A stretch of 64,000 nucleotides of DNA from Phycicoccus jejuensis (GTDB lineage: Bacteria > Actinomycetota > Actinomycetes > Actinomycetales > Dermatophilaceae), in NCBI RefSeq assembly GCF_000720925.1, contig NZ_JOEE01000001.1, positions 721,253-785,252 on the forward strand, given 5' to 3'. The position numbers were made by a program, and so were the translations under genes. Numbering within the stretch: the first letter of the stretch is position 1; each line of letters opens with the position of its first letter. The notes beneath the pieces are model-generated. The model was not told where the DNA came from. It made no database searches and worked only from the letters and a program-made list of their open reading frames with translations. Shown here piece after piece: positions 18,192 through 36,423 of the stretch.

Positions 18192-19444
18192 TCCGTCGCC
18201 TGACCCGGGTCCAGCTCGGGCTCTTCCTCGTCATCACCGTCGTCGCGACGTCGATCCTCTCGGCGAGCTACGTCGGGCTGACCGAGCGCGTCTTCGGCAC
18301 CGGTCCCACCGTCGTCATCGACCTCGCGAGCTCCGGCGGCATCTTCGAGGGCGCCGAGGTGACCTACCGCGGCGTGCGGGTCGGCCGCGTCGAGGACCTG
18401 ACGCTCAGCGCCGACGGCGTCCGCGCCCACGCGAAGCTCGAGAGCGGGGTCGAGGTGCCGACCGACACCCGCGCCGTCGTCGAGAACCGCTCGGCGGTGG
18501 GGGAGCAGTACCTCGACCTCCAGCCGCGGGCCGAGGGCGCCCCCTACCTCGCGGACGGCGACGTCATCGCGCGCGACGACACCGCCACCCCGCTGCGCGT
18601 CGACCAGCTGCTGCTTGACGTCGACCGCACCGTGCGCTCGGTGCCCAAGGACGACCTCTCGACCGTGGTCGACGAGCTCGGCACCGGCTTCGAGGGCACC
18701 GGCGACGACCTCGGCCGGCTCATCGACGGCGGGGACGCGTTGACGCGCAGCGCGATCGAGGCGCTGCCCGACACCGTGGCCCTCCTGCGCTCCGGCAAGG
18801 TCGTGCTCGACACCCAGCGCGACGGCGCCTCGCAGATCAGGACGTTCTCGGGGAACCTGGCCCGGATCTCCGAGACGCTGCGCGACTCCGACCCCGACCT
18901 GCGTGTCGTCCTCGACCGCGGTGCGGTGGCGTCCGCCGAGCTCGAGGCCGTCGTCGCCGAGAACCGCACCTCGCTCGCCACGCTCCTCGCCAACCTCGTG
19001 ACGGTCGGGCAGGTGACGAGCGCCCGCGTCGACGGCATCGACCAGCTGCTCATCACCTACCCGGAGGTCGTCGCGGGTGGCTACACCGTCGTCCCCGGCG
19101 ACGGCACCGCGCACTTCGGGCTCCAGCTCTCGCAGTCGCCCGGCCCGTGCACGCAGGGCTACGGGGGCACGACGAGGACCGACCCCAACCGGACGAGCGG
19201 GCTGCCGAAGGCCAACACCGACGCCCGGTGCTCGCTGCCGCGCGGCTCGGCCTCGACCGTCCGCGGCGCCCAGAACGCGCCGGGGGCCCGCCCGACCGGC
19301 AGCGCGAGCTACGCCATGGCGTACGGTTCCGAGCCGGTCCCGCTGGGGACCACCGCCTACGGGGCGCCGGCCACGGTCTCGGCGCCCGTCGCCCCGGCCG
19401 CCGGCGGCGGCCTGTCCTGGATCATGGAGGAGGCCACCCGATGA
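18188..19444 (+). CDS. mceF: Mce family protein F
   Basis: 418 aa from GTG 18188 (GTGA overlap). Anchor helix LGLFLVITVVATSILSA; Mce domain GIFEGAEVTYRGVRVGRV and SAVGEQYLDL, the usual MceF spacing; helical stalk to about residue 300; then a variable Gly/Thr/Pro-rich C-terminal domain containing two cysteines. Last of the six Mce subunits. Confidence 0.92.
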   Translation: MIRRLTRVQLGLFLVITVVATSILSASYVGLTERVFGTGPTVVIDLASSGGIFEGAEVTYRGVRVGRVEDLTLSADGVRAHAKLESGVEVPTDTRAVVENRSAVGEQYLDLQPRAEGAPYLADGDVIARDDTATPLRVDQLLLDVDRTVRSVPKDDLSTVVDELGTGFEGTGDDLGRLIDGGDALTRSAIEALPDTVALLRSGKVVLDTQRDGASQIRTFSGNLARISETLRDSDPDLRVVLDRGAVASAELEAVVAENRTSLATLLANLVTVGQVTSARVDGIDQLLITYPEVVAGGYTVVPGDGTAHFGLQLSQSPGPCTQGYGGTTRTDPNRTSGLPKANTDARCSLPRGSASTVRGAQNAPGARPTGSASYAMAYGSEPVPLGTTAYGAPATVSAPVAPAAGGGLSWIMEEATR

Positions 19445-19926
19445 CCCGCACCGTCCGCGTCCTGTGGGCCCTCGTCGCGCTCGTCGTCGTCGCGACGGTC
19501 GTGCTCGGCGCGACCCGCGGCCGCGCCTGGTACGAGGGCCGGCAGCTCGAGCAGGCCCAGCGCGACGCGCTCGCGGCCGGCCGGCAGCTGGCCGTCAACT
19601 TCGCGACGCTCGACTACCGGCAGGTCGACGCCGACACCAAGCGAGTGGAGGACGGGGCCACGGGGGAGTTCCTCGACAGCTACGGCAAGAGCCTCGCCGA
19701 CCTGCGCAGCGTCGTCGTCGAGAACAAGTCGACCTCACGGGTCGAGCGGGCCGAGGCCGCCCTGGTCTCGGGAGACCGCGACTCCGCGCAGGTCATCGTC
19801 GGCATCGTCGCGCCGACGACCAACACCAACGTCCCGGACGGCGAGACCAAGACCTACCGGGTCAAGCTCGGCCTGCGGGAGCTCGGCGGCACGTGGAAGG
19901 TGGAGCGCCTTGAGTTCGTCGGATGA
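19441..19926 (+). CDS. Mce-associated membrane protein 1
   Basis: 161 aa from ATG 19441 (ATGA overlap). One N-terminal transmembrane helix (VLWALVALVVVATVVLGA) precedes an extracytoplasmic domain that starts with a helix and ends with a beta-rich half, GTWKVERLEFVG. This is the size and layout of Mas (Mce-associated) proteins, which are thought to stabilise the importer. Assigned mainly from context and fold pattern. Confidence 0.85.
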   Translation: MTRTVRVLWALVALVVVATVVLGATRGRAWYEGRQLEQAQRDALAAGRQLAVNFATLDYRQVDADTKRVEDGATGEFLDSYGKSLADLRSVVVENKSTSRVERAEAALVSGDRDSAQVIVGIVAPTTNTNVPDGETKTYRVKLGLRELGGTWKVERLEFVG

Positions 19927-20644
19927 CCGTCGTCGCCCCCGGGTCGCGGGCCAGCGCCGCCGGCACGGCCGCCCGTCGGGGAAGCCGCCCGCGCCCGCGA
20001 CGACACCGGCCCAGGAGCCCGAGGTCGTCGAGCCGGAGGTGCTCGGGCCCCAGACCGTCGAGCCGGAGGTCGTCGAGCCGGAGGTGCCCGAGGCCTCGGC
20101 GGAGCCCGAGCCGGCCGACCCGGTCGGGACGGTGGGGCCCGACGACGACGCCGGGCGCCGCGGCCGCCTGCTGGCCGGTGCGGCGACCCCGCTGACCCTC
20201 CTCGTCCTCGCCCTCGTCGCCTTCGCGCTCGTCCTCACGGTGTCGCTGCGCGACCCCGGGGACCGCGAGCGCGACGCCCGCGCGGCGACCGCGGCCGCGC
20301 GCACCTCCCTCGAGCAGCTGCTCTCCTACAGCTGGAAGACCCTCGACGCCCAGGCGCAGCGCAACGCCGGCCTGCTCACCGGCTCGTTCCGGACGGAGTA
20401 CGCCACGACGATGGCCGGGGCCATCGCCCCGGTCGCCGAGAAGCAGAAGGTGACGGTCCAGGCGCGCAGCTACGAGGCCGGCGTCATGGGGCAGACCCCG
20501 GACACCGTCACCGTCCAGGTCTTCCTCAACCAGGCCAAGACGGCCGAGGGCGAGGAGCAGCCGTCGGTGGACCAGAACAGGGTCATCGCGACGATGCGCA
20601 AGGTCGACGGACGCTGGCTCGTCGAGCGGCTCTCGGCCTACTGA
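19910..20644 (+). CDS. Mce-associated membrane protein 2
   Basis: 244 aa from TTG 19910, overlapping its predecessor by 17 bp, with GGAAGGTGG about 7 nt upstream. The cytoplasmic N-terminus is basic, then holds a Pro/Glu/Val-rich repeat region with several VVEPEV copies. A transmembrane helix follows near residue 95-115, then an outer domain ending DGRWLVERLSAY, similar to the end of the preceding gene. Last gene of the mce operon. Start choice is moderately certain. Confidence 0.8.
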   Translation: MSSSDDRRRPRVAGQRRRHGRPSGKPPAPATTPAQEPEVVEPEVLGPQTVEPEVVEPEVPEASAEPEPADPVGTVGPDDDAGRRGRLLAGAATPLTLLVLALVAFALVLTVSLRDPGDRERDARAATAAARTSLEQLLSYSWKTLDAQAQRNAGLLTGSFRTEYATTMAGAIAPVAEKQKVTVQARSYEAGVMGQTPDTVTVQVFLNQAKTAEGEEQPSVDQNRVIATMRKVDGRWLVERLSAY

Positions 20645-20712
20645 CACGACCCGCCGGGGCGCCCTGCGGGCCCGTCCGGCGCGGCGCGGCACGCCGGGAA
20701 CGGCGGTTTCGC

Positions 20713-20741
20713 TTGACGCGGGCACCCGGCGGCGTCATCCT
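20713..20741 (+). promoter_or_regulatory. Putative distal rpoB promoter
   Basis: TTGACG (20713-20718), 17-bp spacer, CATCCT (20736-20741). The -35 is near consensus and the -10 is weaker. Confidence 0.5.
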
Positions 20742-20799
20742 GTTGCGCGTCACCCGCTCACGCGGGGGGCCGCACCGGGAGCCTGGGGGCTTGACGCGG

Positions 20800-20829
20800 T
20801 TGGACGGTGCTGCCTTCTTCGGGTATGCT
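20800..20829 (+). promoter_or_regulatory. Putative proximal rpoB promoter
   Basis: TTGGAC (20800-20805), 18-bp spacer, TATGCT (20824-20829). Predicted leader to rpoB is about 160 nt. This is the stronger of two candidates in the 350-bp mce-rpoB gap. Confidence 0.65.
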
Positions 20830-20994
20830 ATCTCTTTGCGCTGCCCCTAACCTTCCCTCGCTCGTCGTCGAGTCGTCTCATCGCCATGCCCCCGGCTGTC
20901 CCGGGTGGACCCGCGTGGGCACGGCACACGGTGGTCGGAGGGGTCGGGAGCGGCCAGTTCGCACAACAGACCAGGCCCGTGGAAGGAACCCTCC

Positions 20995-24480
<3,486 letters not shown>

Positions 24481-24488
24481 CAGGTGCG

Positions 24489-24517
24489 GGGCCGGGGCGC
24501 CGTGCGCGCCCCGGCCC
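24489..24517 (+). other. Intercistronic hairpin between rpoB and rpoC
   Basis: Perfect 12-bp arms (24489-24500, 24506-24517) with a 5-nt loop, 8 bp after the rpoB stop. Could be an attenuator, a pause/processing site or a 3'-end protector. No T-tract. Confidence 0.6.
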
Positions 24518-24581
24518 ACCACCCGCTCGACACACCACCTGACAGACCACGACTGACGTAAGAAACGAAAGAAGGAACCAC

Positions 24582-28469
<3,888 letters not shown>

Positions 28470-28485
28470 GCCGCCGCACCGCCGC

Positions 28486-28526
28486 ACGGGCGGGCACCAC
28501 GTGGGAGACCACGGGTGCCCGCCCGT
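28486..28526 (+). terminator. Hairpin terminator of rpoBC
   Basis: 13-bp arms 28486-28498 and 28514-28526 with a 15-nt loop. Confidence 0.75.
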
Positions 28527-28549
28527 CGGCGTTCCCGGGGACCGCCGCC

Positions 28550-28555
28550 TAGGGT
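28550..28555 (+). promoter_or_regulatory. -10 element for a leaderless methyltransferase transcript
   Basis: TAGGGT ends 6 nt before ATG 28562, placing the predicted transcription start on or next to the start codon. No ribosome site is visible. Confidence 0.6.
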
Positions 28556-28561
28556 GACCGC

Positions 28562-29257
28562 ATGGACGAGCCGCCGGTGACGCTCGCGCGGGGCGGCACG
28601 CCGGCGGGCGAGGTGGTGCTGCGTCGGCACGAAGGGGTCCTCCAGCTCGTCGTCGACGGGGTCTTCGCGATGGACACCGCCGACCCGTCCACCGAGCGGG
28701 TGCTGGCCGACGAGGCGCTGCGGCACCACCCGTCGCCGGCCCGCGTGCTCGTCGGGGGGCTCGGCCTGGGGTTCACCACCCGGGCCGTCCTCGCCGACCC
28801 GCGGGTGCGCCAGGTCGACGTCGTCGAGCTCGCGGCCCCCCTCGTGGGCTGGGCCAGGGCGGGTCTCGTCGAGGAGCTGGCCGGTCTCGAGGGGGAGCGG
28901 TGCACCCTCCACGTGGCCGACGTCGCGGACGTCCTCGCACGGAGGACCGCCCCCGACGGGCCGTGGGACCTCGTGCTGCTCGACGTCGACAACGGCCCGG
29001 ACTTCCTCGTGCACGCCGCCAACGCGGCTCTCTACCAGCCGGGTTCGCTGGCGGCGGCCCGGCGGGTGCTGCGCCCGGGAGGCCGGCTCGTCGTGTGGTC
29101 CTCGCACCGGGCGCCGGCCCTCCTCGAGGCCTTGCGCTCGGTGGTCGGGCCCGGTGACGTGGTCGACGAGCTGGTGCTCCCGGTCCACCGGGACGGTCGT
29201 GAGCTCGAGTACGCCCTGTACTCGTTCGCGTCCGGGGCGCCCGCCGGGGGAGGATGA
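28562..29257 (+). CDS. Spermidine-synthase-like SAM-dependent methyltransferase fold protein
   Basis: 231 aa. The Rossmann core has VLVGGLGLGFTTRAVL (SAM-binding glycine motif, about residues 62-77), VVELAAPLV with the acidic ribose-binding residue, and [19 protein letters not shown] with the DVDNGP loop characteristic of spermidine-synthase-like proteins of actinobacteria. It is shorter than true spermidine synthases and lacks an obvious N-terminal beta-barrel, so polyamine synthesis is not established. It is 4 bp upstream of the GNAT gene and probably co-transcribed. Confidence 0.8.
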   Translation: MDEPPVTLARGGTPAGEVVLRRHEGVLQLVVDGVFAMDTADPSTERVLADEALRHHPSPARVLVGGLGLGFTTRAVLADPRVRQVDVVELAAPLVGWARAGLVEELAGLEGERCTLHVADVADVLARRTAPDGPWDLVLLDVDNGPDFLVHAANAALYQPGSLAAARRVLRPGGRLVVWSSHRAPALLEALRSVVGPGDVVDELVLPVHRDGRELEYALYSFASGAPAGGG

Positions 29258-29261
29258 CCCG

Positions 29262-29789
29262 GTGCGCCGCGATCTCGTCATCCGCCCGGAGCGTCCCGAG
29301 GACGCCGGGCCGGTCCGCGACCTCGTCCTCGCCGCCTTCGCGACGACGGACTTCTCCGACGGCGTGCCGGAGGCCCGGCTCGTCGACGGGCTGCGGGCCG
29401 ACGGCGACCTGCTGCCCGCGCTGACCTTCGTCGCCGAGCTCGACGGCGGTGTCGTCGGCAGCGTCGTGTGCAGCCGGGCCTCGATGGGGGAGGGGCCCTC
29501 GGTGGGGCTCGGGCCGCTCGCGGTGCGCCCGGACCACATGGGGCAGGGCATCGGCTCGGCCCTCGTCGCGTCGGTCGTCGCGACCGCCGAGCAGCTCGCC
29601 GAGCCCTCGGTCGTGCTCCTCGGCGACCCGGGGTTCTACGGCGCGTTCGGGTTCGAGACCGCCGCCGCCCACGGGGTGGCCTCGCCCGGGCCGTGGGAGG
29701 ACCGGTTCTTCCAGCTGCTGCGGCTGCGGGCCTGGCACCCGGGGCTCGCGGGCCCCTTCCGCTACGCCCCGGCGTTCGACCGGCTCTGA
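29262..29789 (+). CDS. GNAT family N-acetyltransferase
   Basis: 175 aa from GTG 29262. Begins RRDLVIRPERPEDAGPVRDLV; the acetyl-CoA motif region is LGPLAVRPDHMGQGIGSAL (an R/Q-x-x-G-x-G/A loop), then LLGDPGFYGAFGF, typical of the YhbS/predicted N-acetyltransferase subgroup. Substrate unknown. It follows the methyltransferase-fold gene by 4 bp and ends shortly before the rpsL promoter. Confidence 0.88.
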   Translation: MRRDLVIRPERPEDAGPVRDLVLAAFATTDFSDGVPEARLVDGLRADGDLLPALTFVAELDGGVVGSVVCSRASMGEGPSVGLGPLAVRPDHMGQGIGSALVASVVATAEQLAEPSVVLLGDPGFYGAFGFETAAAHGVASPGPWEDRFFQLLRLRAWHPGLAGPFRYAPAFDRL

Positions 29790-29810
29790 GGCGGGAGGGC
29801 GCCGGCAACC

Positions 29811-29842
29811 GATTTGGGTGGCCACGCGCGGCCCGGTATCCT
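29811..29842 (+). promoter_or_regulatory. Promoter of the rpsL (str) operon
   Basis: GATTT at 29811 overlaps TTGGGT (29814-29819); 17-bp spacer; TATCCT (29837-29842). About 240 nt of leader (29849-30089) precedes rpsL and holds no ORF I can support. Confidence 0.78.
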
Positions 29843-30089
29843 TGGGTGTTGTGTCTGGCTAGGACCAGACCCAGGAGCCGGGACCGGCGCCGCGAGGCGA
29901 CGGGCACGGCCTCGCCCACCTCCTGCCGGGCGCCCCACCACACCACATCCCCCCGGGGAATGGCGCATGGGGAGTGCAGGGAGGAGCAGCCGGTGCGACA
30001 CACCCGAACGCGGGGGTCGAGCAGCGGCCATGACAAGGAGTGACGGCGCGACCGCCGTCGCTTGACCAGACCAGACCGAAGGATCCAGG

Positions 30090-30464
30090 TTGCCTACCAT
30101 CAACCAGCTGGTGCGCAAGGGCCGGCAGGACAAGGCCGTCAAGGCCAAGACCCCTGCCCTCAAGGGCTCCCCGCAGCGCCGCGGCGTGTGCACGCGTGTG
30201 TACACGACCACCCCCAAGAAGCCGAACTCCGCCCTCCGCAAGGTTGCCCGCGTGCGCCTCACGAGCGGCATCGAGGTCACCGCCTACATCCCCGGTGTCG
30301 GCCACAACCTCCAGGAGCACTCGATGGTGCTCGTCCGCGGCGGTCGTGTGAAGGACCTCCCCGGCGTGCGCTACAAGATCATCCGCGGCGCCCTCGACAC
30401 CCAGGGCGTCAAGAACCGTCAGCAGGCGCGCAGCCGCTACGGCGCGAAGAAGGGTAAGAGCTGA
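30090..30464 (+). CDS. rpsL: 30S ribosomal protein uS12
   Basis: 124 aa from TTG 30090, with GAAGGA at 30078-30083. Near the decoding centre, [19 protein letters not shown] (about residue 38-56) and [16 protein letters not shown] contain the Lys positions changed in streptomycin resistance. Both are the wild-type lysines (PKKPNS and VKDLPG). The stop overlaps the rpsG start (TGATG). Confidence 0.98.
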   Translation: MPTINQLVRKGRQDKAVKAKTPALKGSPQRRGVCTRVYTTTPKKPNSALRKVARVRLTSGIEVTAYIPGVGHNLQEHSMVLVRGGRVKDLPGVRYKIIRGALDTQGVKNRQQARSRYGAKKGKS

Positions 30465-30934
30465 TGCCGCGCAAGGGTCCCGCTCCGAAGCGGCCGCTCG
30501 TCATCGACCCGGTCCACCAGTCCCCGCTGGTGACCTCGCTGGTCAACAAGGTCCTCCTCGACGGCAAGAAGTCCACCGCCGAGCGCATCGTCTACGGCGC
30601 GCTCGAGGGCTGCCGCGAGAAGACCGGCACCGACCCGGTGCAGACGCTCAAGCGCGCGCTCGACAACATCAAGCCGACGCTCGAGGTCAAGTCCCGCCGC
30701 GTCGGCGGTGCGACCTACCAGGTCCCGATCGAGGTCAAGCCGAACCGCGCCACGACGCTGTCGCTGCGCTGGCTCGTCGGCTACTCGCGCCAGCGTCGTG
30801 AGAAGACGATGACCGAGCGCCTCATGAACGAGATCCTCGACGCGTCCAACGGCCTCGGCGCCGCGGTGAAGCGTCGCGAGGACACGCACAAGATGGCCGA
30901 GTCCAACAAGGCCTTCGCGCACTACCGCTGGTGA
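30464..30934 (+). CDS. rpsG: 30S ribosomal protein uS7
   Basis: 156 aa, standard length. [12 protein letters not shown], then the conserved [11 protein letters not shown] and [16 protein letters not shown] segments. It organises the 3' major domain of 16S rRNA. Translationally coupled to rpsL by a 1-bp overlap; fusA follows after 106 bp containing a hairpin. Confidence 0.98.
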   Translation: MPRKGPAPKRPLVIDPVHQSPLVTSLVNKVLLDGKKSTAERIVYGALEGCREKTGTDPVQTLKRALDNIKPTLEVKSRRVGGATYQVPIEVKPNRATTLSLRWLVGYSRQRREKTMTERLMNEILDASNGLGAAVKRREDTHKMAESNKAFAHYRW

Positions 30935-30940
30935 CCCCGT

Positions 30941-30976
30941 CCGGGGAGCCGCGCCGCCCCGCGGCCGGCTCCCCGG
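30941..30976 (+). other. Intercistronic hairpin between rpsG and fusA
   Basis: Perfect 11-bp arms 30941-30951 and 30966-30976. Possible attenuator or processing site within the str operon. Confidence 0.55.
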
Positions 30977-31040
30977 GCCACCGGTGCACGACCGCACCAC
31001 CCCGCACCACCCCCGACGCGACGAGACGAGAGCACAGAAC

Positions 31041-33155
31041 GTGGCACAGGACGTCCTGACGGACCTCAAGAAGGTCCGCAACATCGGCATCATGGCGCAC
31101 ATCGACGCCGGCAAGACCACGGCGACCGAGCGCATCCTCTTCTACACCGGTGTCAACCGGAAGATGGGCGAGACGCACGACGGCGCCTCCACCACCGACT
31201 GGATGGAGCAGGAGAAGGAGCGGGGGATCACCATCACCTCCGCCGCCGTCACCTCCTTCTGGGAGGGGTCGCAGATCAACATCATCGACACCCCCGGTCA
31301 CGTCGACTTCACGGTCGAGGTCGAGCGTTCGCTGCGCGTCCTCGACGGCGCCGTCGCCGTCTTCGACGGCAAGGAGGGCGTCGAGCCCCAGTCCGAGACG
31401 GTCTGGCGCCAGGCGGACAAGTACAACGTCCCCCGCATCTGCTTCGTCAACAAGATGGACAAGCTCGGCGCGGACTTCTACTTCACCGTCGACACCATCA
31501 AGGACCGTCTCGGTGCGGAGCCGCTCGTGCTCCAGCTGCCGATCGGCGCCGAGAACGACTTCGTCGGTGTCGTCGACCTCATCTACAAGCGCGCGCTCGT
31601 GTGGGAGGGCGACGCCAAGGGCGACGTCACCATGGGTGCCAAGTACGACATCCAGGACATCCCGGCCGACCTCGTCGACCGCGTGGAGGAGTACCGCCAC
31701 CAGCTCATCGAGCGGGTCGCCGAGTCCGACGACGCCCTCATGGAGAAGTACCTCGAGGGTGGCGAGCTCACCCCCGAGGAGATCAAGGCCGGCATCCGCC
31801 GCCTGACCATCGCCTCCGAGGTCTACCCGGTCCTGTGTGGCTCCGCGTTCAAGAACCGCGGCGTCCAGCCGATGCTCGACGCGGTCGTCGACTACCTCCC
31901 CTCGCCGCTCGACGTGCCGGCGATGGAGGGTCACGCCCCGGGCAACGAGGACGAGAAGGTCGAGCGCAAGCCCAGCAAGGACGAGCCGTTCTCCGCGCTC
32001 GCCTTCAAGGTCGCCTCGCACCCGTTCTTCGGCACGCTGACCTTCATCCGCGTCTACTCCGGACACATCTCCGCCGGCACCCAGGTGCTCAACAGCACCA
32101 AGGTGAAGAAGGAGCGCATCGGAAAGCTCTTCCAGATGCACGCCAACAAGGAGAACCCGGTCGAGGACGCGATGGCGGGCCACATCTACGCCGCCATCGG
32201 TCTGAAGACGACGACGACCGGTGACACCCTCTGCGACATCGACAAGCCGGTCGTGCTCGAGTCGATGACCTTCCCGGAGCCCGTCATCCAGGTCGCCATC
32301 GAGCCCAAGACCAAGGGCGACCAGGAGAAGCTCGGCACCGCGATCCAGAAGCTGGCCGAGGAGGACCCGACCTTCCAGGTGCACCTCGACGAGGACACCG
32401 GCCAGACGATCATCGCCGGCATGGGCGAGCTCCACCTCGACATCCTCGTCGACCGCATGCGTCGCGAGTTCAAGGTCGAGGCCAACGTCGGCAAGCCGCA
32501 GGTCGCCTACCGCGAGACCATCAAGCGGACCCTCGAGCGCTACGACTACACCCACAAGAAGCAGACGGGTGGCTCGGGCCAGTTCGCGAAGGTCCAGATC
32601 GCGCTGGAGCCGCTGGACACCGCCGAGGGCGAGCTCTACGAGTTCTCCAACAAGGTCACCGGTGGCCGCATCCCGCGTGAGTACATCCCGTCGGTCGACG
32701 CCGGCATCCAGGACGCCATGCAGTACGGCGTGCTCGCCGGCTACCCGCTGGTCGGCATCAAGGCGACGCTCCTCGACGGTGCGTACCACGACGTCGACTC
32801 CTCGGAGATGGCGTTCAAGATCGCCGGCTCGATGGCGCTCAAGGAGGCCGTCCGCAAGTGCGAGCCGGTCCTCCTCGAGCCGATGATGGCCGTCGAGGTC
32901 CGCACCCCCGAGGACTACATGGGTGAGGTCATCGGCGACATCAACTCGCGGCGTGGCCACATCCAGGCGATGGAGGACATCTCCGGCGCCAAGGTCGTCC
33001 GCGGCCTGGTCCCGCTGTCGGAGATGTTCGGGTACGTCGGCGACCTGCGGTCCAAGACCCAGGGTCGCGCGAACTACTCGATGGAGTTCGACTCCTACGC
33101 CGAGGTCCCCAAGTCGGTGGCCGAGGAGATCATCAAGAAGACCCGGGGCGAGTGA
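31041..33155 (+). CDS. fusA: Elongation factor G
   Basis: 704 aa from GTG 31041 ([27 protein letters not shown]). GTPase motifs are AHIDAGKTT (P-loop), [12 protein letters not shown] (switch I), DTPGHVDFT and [10 protein letters not shown]. Domains II-V follow through the [10 protein letters not shown] region. Catalyses ribosomal translocation. A longer ORF from 30984 has a non-conserved N-terminus and was not used. Confidence 0.98.
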   Translation: MAQDVLTDLKKVRNIGIMAHIDAGKTTATERILFYTGVNRKMGETHDGASTTDWMEQEKERGITITSAAVTSFWEGSQINIIDTPGHVDFTVEVERSLRVLDGAVAVFDGKEGVEPQSETVWRQADKYNVPRICFVNKMDKLGADFYFTVDTIKDRLGAEPLVLQLPIGAENDFVGVVDLIYKRALVWEGDAKGDVTMGAKYDIQDIPADLVDRVEEYRHQLIERVAESDDALMEKYLEGGELTPEEIKAGIRRLTIASEVYPVLCGSAFKNRGVQPMLDAVVDYLPSPLDVPAMEGHAPGNEDEKVERKPSKDEPFSALAFKVASHPFFGTLTFIRVYSGHISAGTQVLNSTKVKKERIGKLFQMHANKENPVEDAMAGHIYAAIGLKTTTTGDTLCDIDKPVVLESMTFPEPVIQVAIEPKTKGDQEKLGTAIQKLAEEDPTFQVHLDEDTGQTIIAGMGELHLDILVDRMRREFKVEANVGKPQVAYRETIKRTLERYDYTHKKQTGGSGQFAKVQIALEPLDTAEGELYEFSNKVTGGRIPREYIPSVDAGIQDAMQYGVLAGYPLVGIKATLLDGAYHDVDSSEMAFKIAGSMALKEAVRKCEPVLLEPMMAVEVRTPEDYMGEVIGDINSRRGHIQAMEDISGAKVVRGLVPLSEMFGYVGDLRSKTQGRANYSMEFDSYAEVPKSVAEEIIKKTRGE

Positions 33156-33159
33156 CCGC

Positions 33160-33165
33160 TACAGT
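33160..33165 (+). promoter_or_regulatory. Putative tuf promoter -10
   Basis: TACAGT in the context GCTACAGTG, 5 bp past the fusA stop; the same context recurs at 63634 upstream of the rRNA leader. The -35 would fall inside fusA and is weak. Confidence 0.4.
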
Positions 33166-33275
33166 GGTCGCTGATCTCGCCTGAGAGAAGCACTTCCAAC
33201 CAACCCCCAGACGACGCCACGTCCTGCCCGGTCGTAACGGCGTTACCGAGAAATCAGTCCTGAGGAGGACATCAA

Positions 33276-34472
<1,197 letters not shown>

Positions 34473-34504
34473 CCTGACGCCGGTCGCCTGACCGGCAGCC
34501 CGTC

Positions 34505-34539
34505 GAAGGGCCCGCACCCCCAGAGGGTGCGGGCCCTTC
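34505..34539 (+). terminator. Terminator after tuf
   Basis: Perfect 15-bp arms 34505-34519 and 34525-34539 with a CCAGA loop; the distal arm ends in CCCTTC. Confidence 0.88.
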
Positions 34540-34560
34540 GCCGTGCGCGCGGTCGGCGGG

Positions 34561-35403
34561 TCAGCAGGTGAGGACGAGGTGGAAGATCGTGTCCTCGGCG
34601 GCGCCCGTGGCGGAGTTCTTGACCGAGACGTAGACGGTGCTGTCGTGCGAGAAGTCGCTGTCGACCGAGATCTCGTGCACCGCCCCGAAGAGGTAGTCGG
34701 TGGCGGCCGGGGTGCAGCGGCTGACGTTGCGGTCGAAGGTCACCCGGTACGAACCCGTCCCGTCCTTGACGACGCCGACGAACCCGGACGAGGCGCCGGC
34801 GTGGACGGTCGGTGGCGCCGTGGTCGCGTCGACCGAGACGTACAGCGGCATGACCCAGTACCCCGCGACGTCGGCGAAGACGTGGGCCGAGCCCGGGGTC
34901 CTGAGCGTCAGCCGGCCGCTGGTGTCGACGGGCACGGTGACCATGTTGGCGACCGGGCCGGACGGGTTGTAGTTGACGAGCGAGGCGGTCGGCTCGGTCG
35001 TGCCCGTCGCCCAGCCCTTGAGGTCGCTCGTGCTCCCGCTCTGCGAGATCGCCCCGAGGTTGAGCTGCACCGCCGTCGCGACGGCGCTGACGTCGCACGA
35101 CTCGGCCTTGCCGCCCTGGGCGGCGTAGCTCGTCGCCGTGGTGTCGAAGGTGCGGGCGGCGGCCGTGAGCCGACCGCCGGCGACGCGGGTGTCGATGATC
35201 CGGCAGGGGGCGACCGCGACGAAGCGCAGCTCGGAGCCCGCGGCGGTCGACGGGGTGACGAGGGCCGGCCGGGGCGCGGCCGACCGGCTCTGCGCGGTGC
35301 CCGGCTGCGGACCACCCGCGTCGGCGCCGGCGGCGCCGAGGACGAGGAGGGCGGCGCCGGCGGCGGCGACGGCCGCCCGGCGCAGGAGGGGTGACGTGCG
35401 CAC
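34561..35403 (-). CDS. Secreted protein of unknown function
   Basis: 280 aa. Signal peptide ([10 protein letters not shown], hydrophobic Ala/Leu core, cleavage near GADA-GG). The mature part has [12 protein letters not shown], then [18 protein letters not shown] and [10 protein letters not shown]. This pattern recurs in actinobacterial surface or secreted proteins as a beta-rich module of unknown function. Four cysteines in the mature chain (two paired with conserved spacing toward the C-terminus) suggest disulfides. It is a lone minus-strand gene, convergent with tuf. Confidence 0.75.
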   Translation of the reverse strand: MRTSPLLRRAAVAAAGAALLVLGAAGADAGGPQPGTAQSRSAAPRPALVTPSTAAGSELRFVAVAPCRIIDTRVAGGRLTAAARTFDTTATSYAAQGGKAESCDVSAVATAVQLNLGAISQSGSTSDLKGWATGTTEPTASLVNYNPSGPVANMVTVPVDTSGRLTLRTPGSAHVFADVAGYWVMPLYVSVDATTAPPTVHAGASSGFVGVVKDGTGSYRVTFDRNVSRCTPAATDYLFGAVHEISVDSDFSHDSTVYVSVKNSATGAAEDTIFHLVLTC

Positions 35404-35505
35404 GGGGGGAGCACCTTTCCGTGGGGTGGGCGCCGGGGACCCGTCGCGTGCTCCTCAGGAGGGCGGCACGGCCCGCGGTGATACGCCGTGACGCCGCCAC
35501 GCCGC

Positions 35506-36423
35506 TCAGGCCGGGGTCAGCCGCTCCGCACCGACGCGCGCGAGCTCCTCGCGGACCCGGGCGATGGCGGGCGAGGGGGCCATGCTCCGGCGCCACGTCA
35601 TCATGACGCGGCGGGTCGGCACGGGGTCGGTCAGCGGGACGGCGACGACCGACGCCGGCAGCTGCTCGCGCCCGAGGCGGGGGACGAGGCTGACGCAGAC
35701 GCCCTCGGCGACGAGGCCGACGTGCGAGGCGAACTCCCACGACCAGTGCCGGATGCGCGGGCGGGCGCCGTGGAGGTCGAACATGTGGGTGAGCCAGCCG
35801 TGGCAGACCGAGCCCTCGGGGGCGCAGACCCAGTCGTCGGCGACGAGGTCGAGGGCGGTCGCGCCGGCGGCGCCGGCGAGCGGGTGGTCCCGGTGGACGA
35901 GCACGTCGGCGGTGTCGACCCCGAGCGTGACGACCTCGACGTGCTCGGGGAAGGGCAGGGGGAGGTCACCCCAGTTGTGGACGAGGGCGGCGTCGGCCCC
36001 GCCGGCGGCGACGAGGTCGATCGCCTCGTGCGGGTCACGCTCGACGAGGGTGACGGTGAGGTCGGGCTCGTCGACGCCGAGCGTGCGCAGCGCCGGGGCG
36101 AGGAGCCCGCGCACGGCCGTCGAGAACGCGACGAGCCGGACCCCGCCGGCGACCGGGCCCCCGGTCACCCGCCCGAGCCCGGACTCCAGCCGCTCGAGGC
36201 GGGCGAGGATGTCGCCGCCCTCGTCGACGAGGTGGCGACCCAGCTCGGTGAGCATCACGCCACGCCCGACGCGTTCGAGGACCGGGCCGCCGACCCGTCG
36301 CTCGAGCCGCTTGACCTGCTGCGAGACGGCCGAGGGGGTGTAGCCGAGCTCGGCCGCGGCCCCGCCGACCGACCCGGTGCGTCGGACGGCCGCGAGGGTG
36401 GCGAGGTGCTCGAGCTCGATCAT
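35506..36423 (-). CDS. LysR family transcriptional regulator
   Basis: 305 aa. N-terminal winged helix-turn-helix (MIELEHLATLAAVRRTGSVGGAAAELGYTPSAVSQQVKRLER) followed by a type-2 periplasmic-binding-like effector domain. It is divergently transcribed from the EamA transporter 73 bp away, the usual sign that it controls that gene. A dyad overlaps its own start. The effector is unknown. Confidence 0.92.
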   Translation of the reverse strand: MIELEHLATLAAVRRTGSVGGAAAELGYTPSAVSQQVKRLERRVGGPVLERVGRGVMLTELGRHLVDEGGDILARLERLESGLGRVTGGPVAGGVRLVAFSTAVRGLLAPALRTLGVDEPDLTVTLVERDPHEAIDLVAAGGADAALVHNWGDLPLPFPEHVEVVTLGVDTADVLVHRDHPLAGAAGATALDLVADDWVCAPEGSVCHGWLTHMFDLHGARPRIRHWSWEFASHVGLVAEGVCVSLVPRLGREQLPASVVAVPLTDPVPTRRVMMTWRRSMAPSPAIARVREELARVGAERLTPA

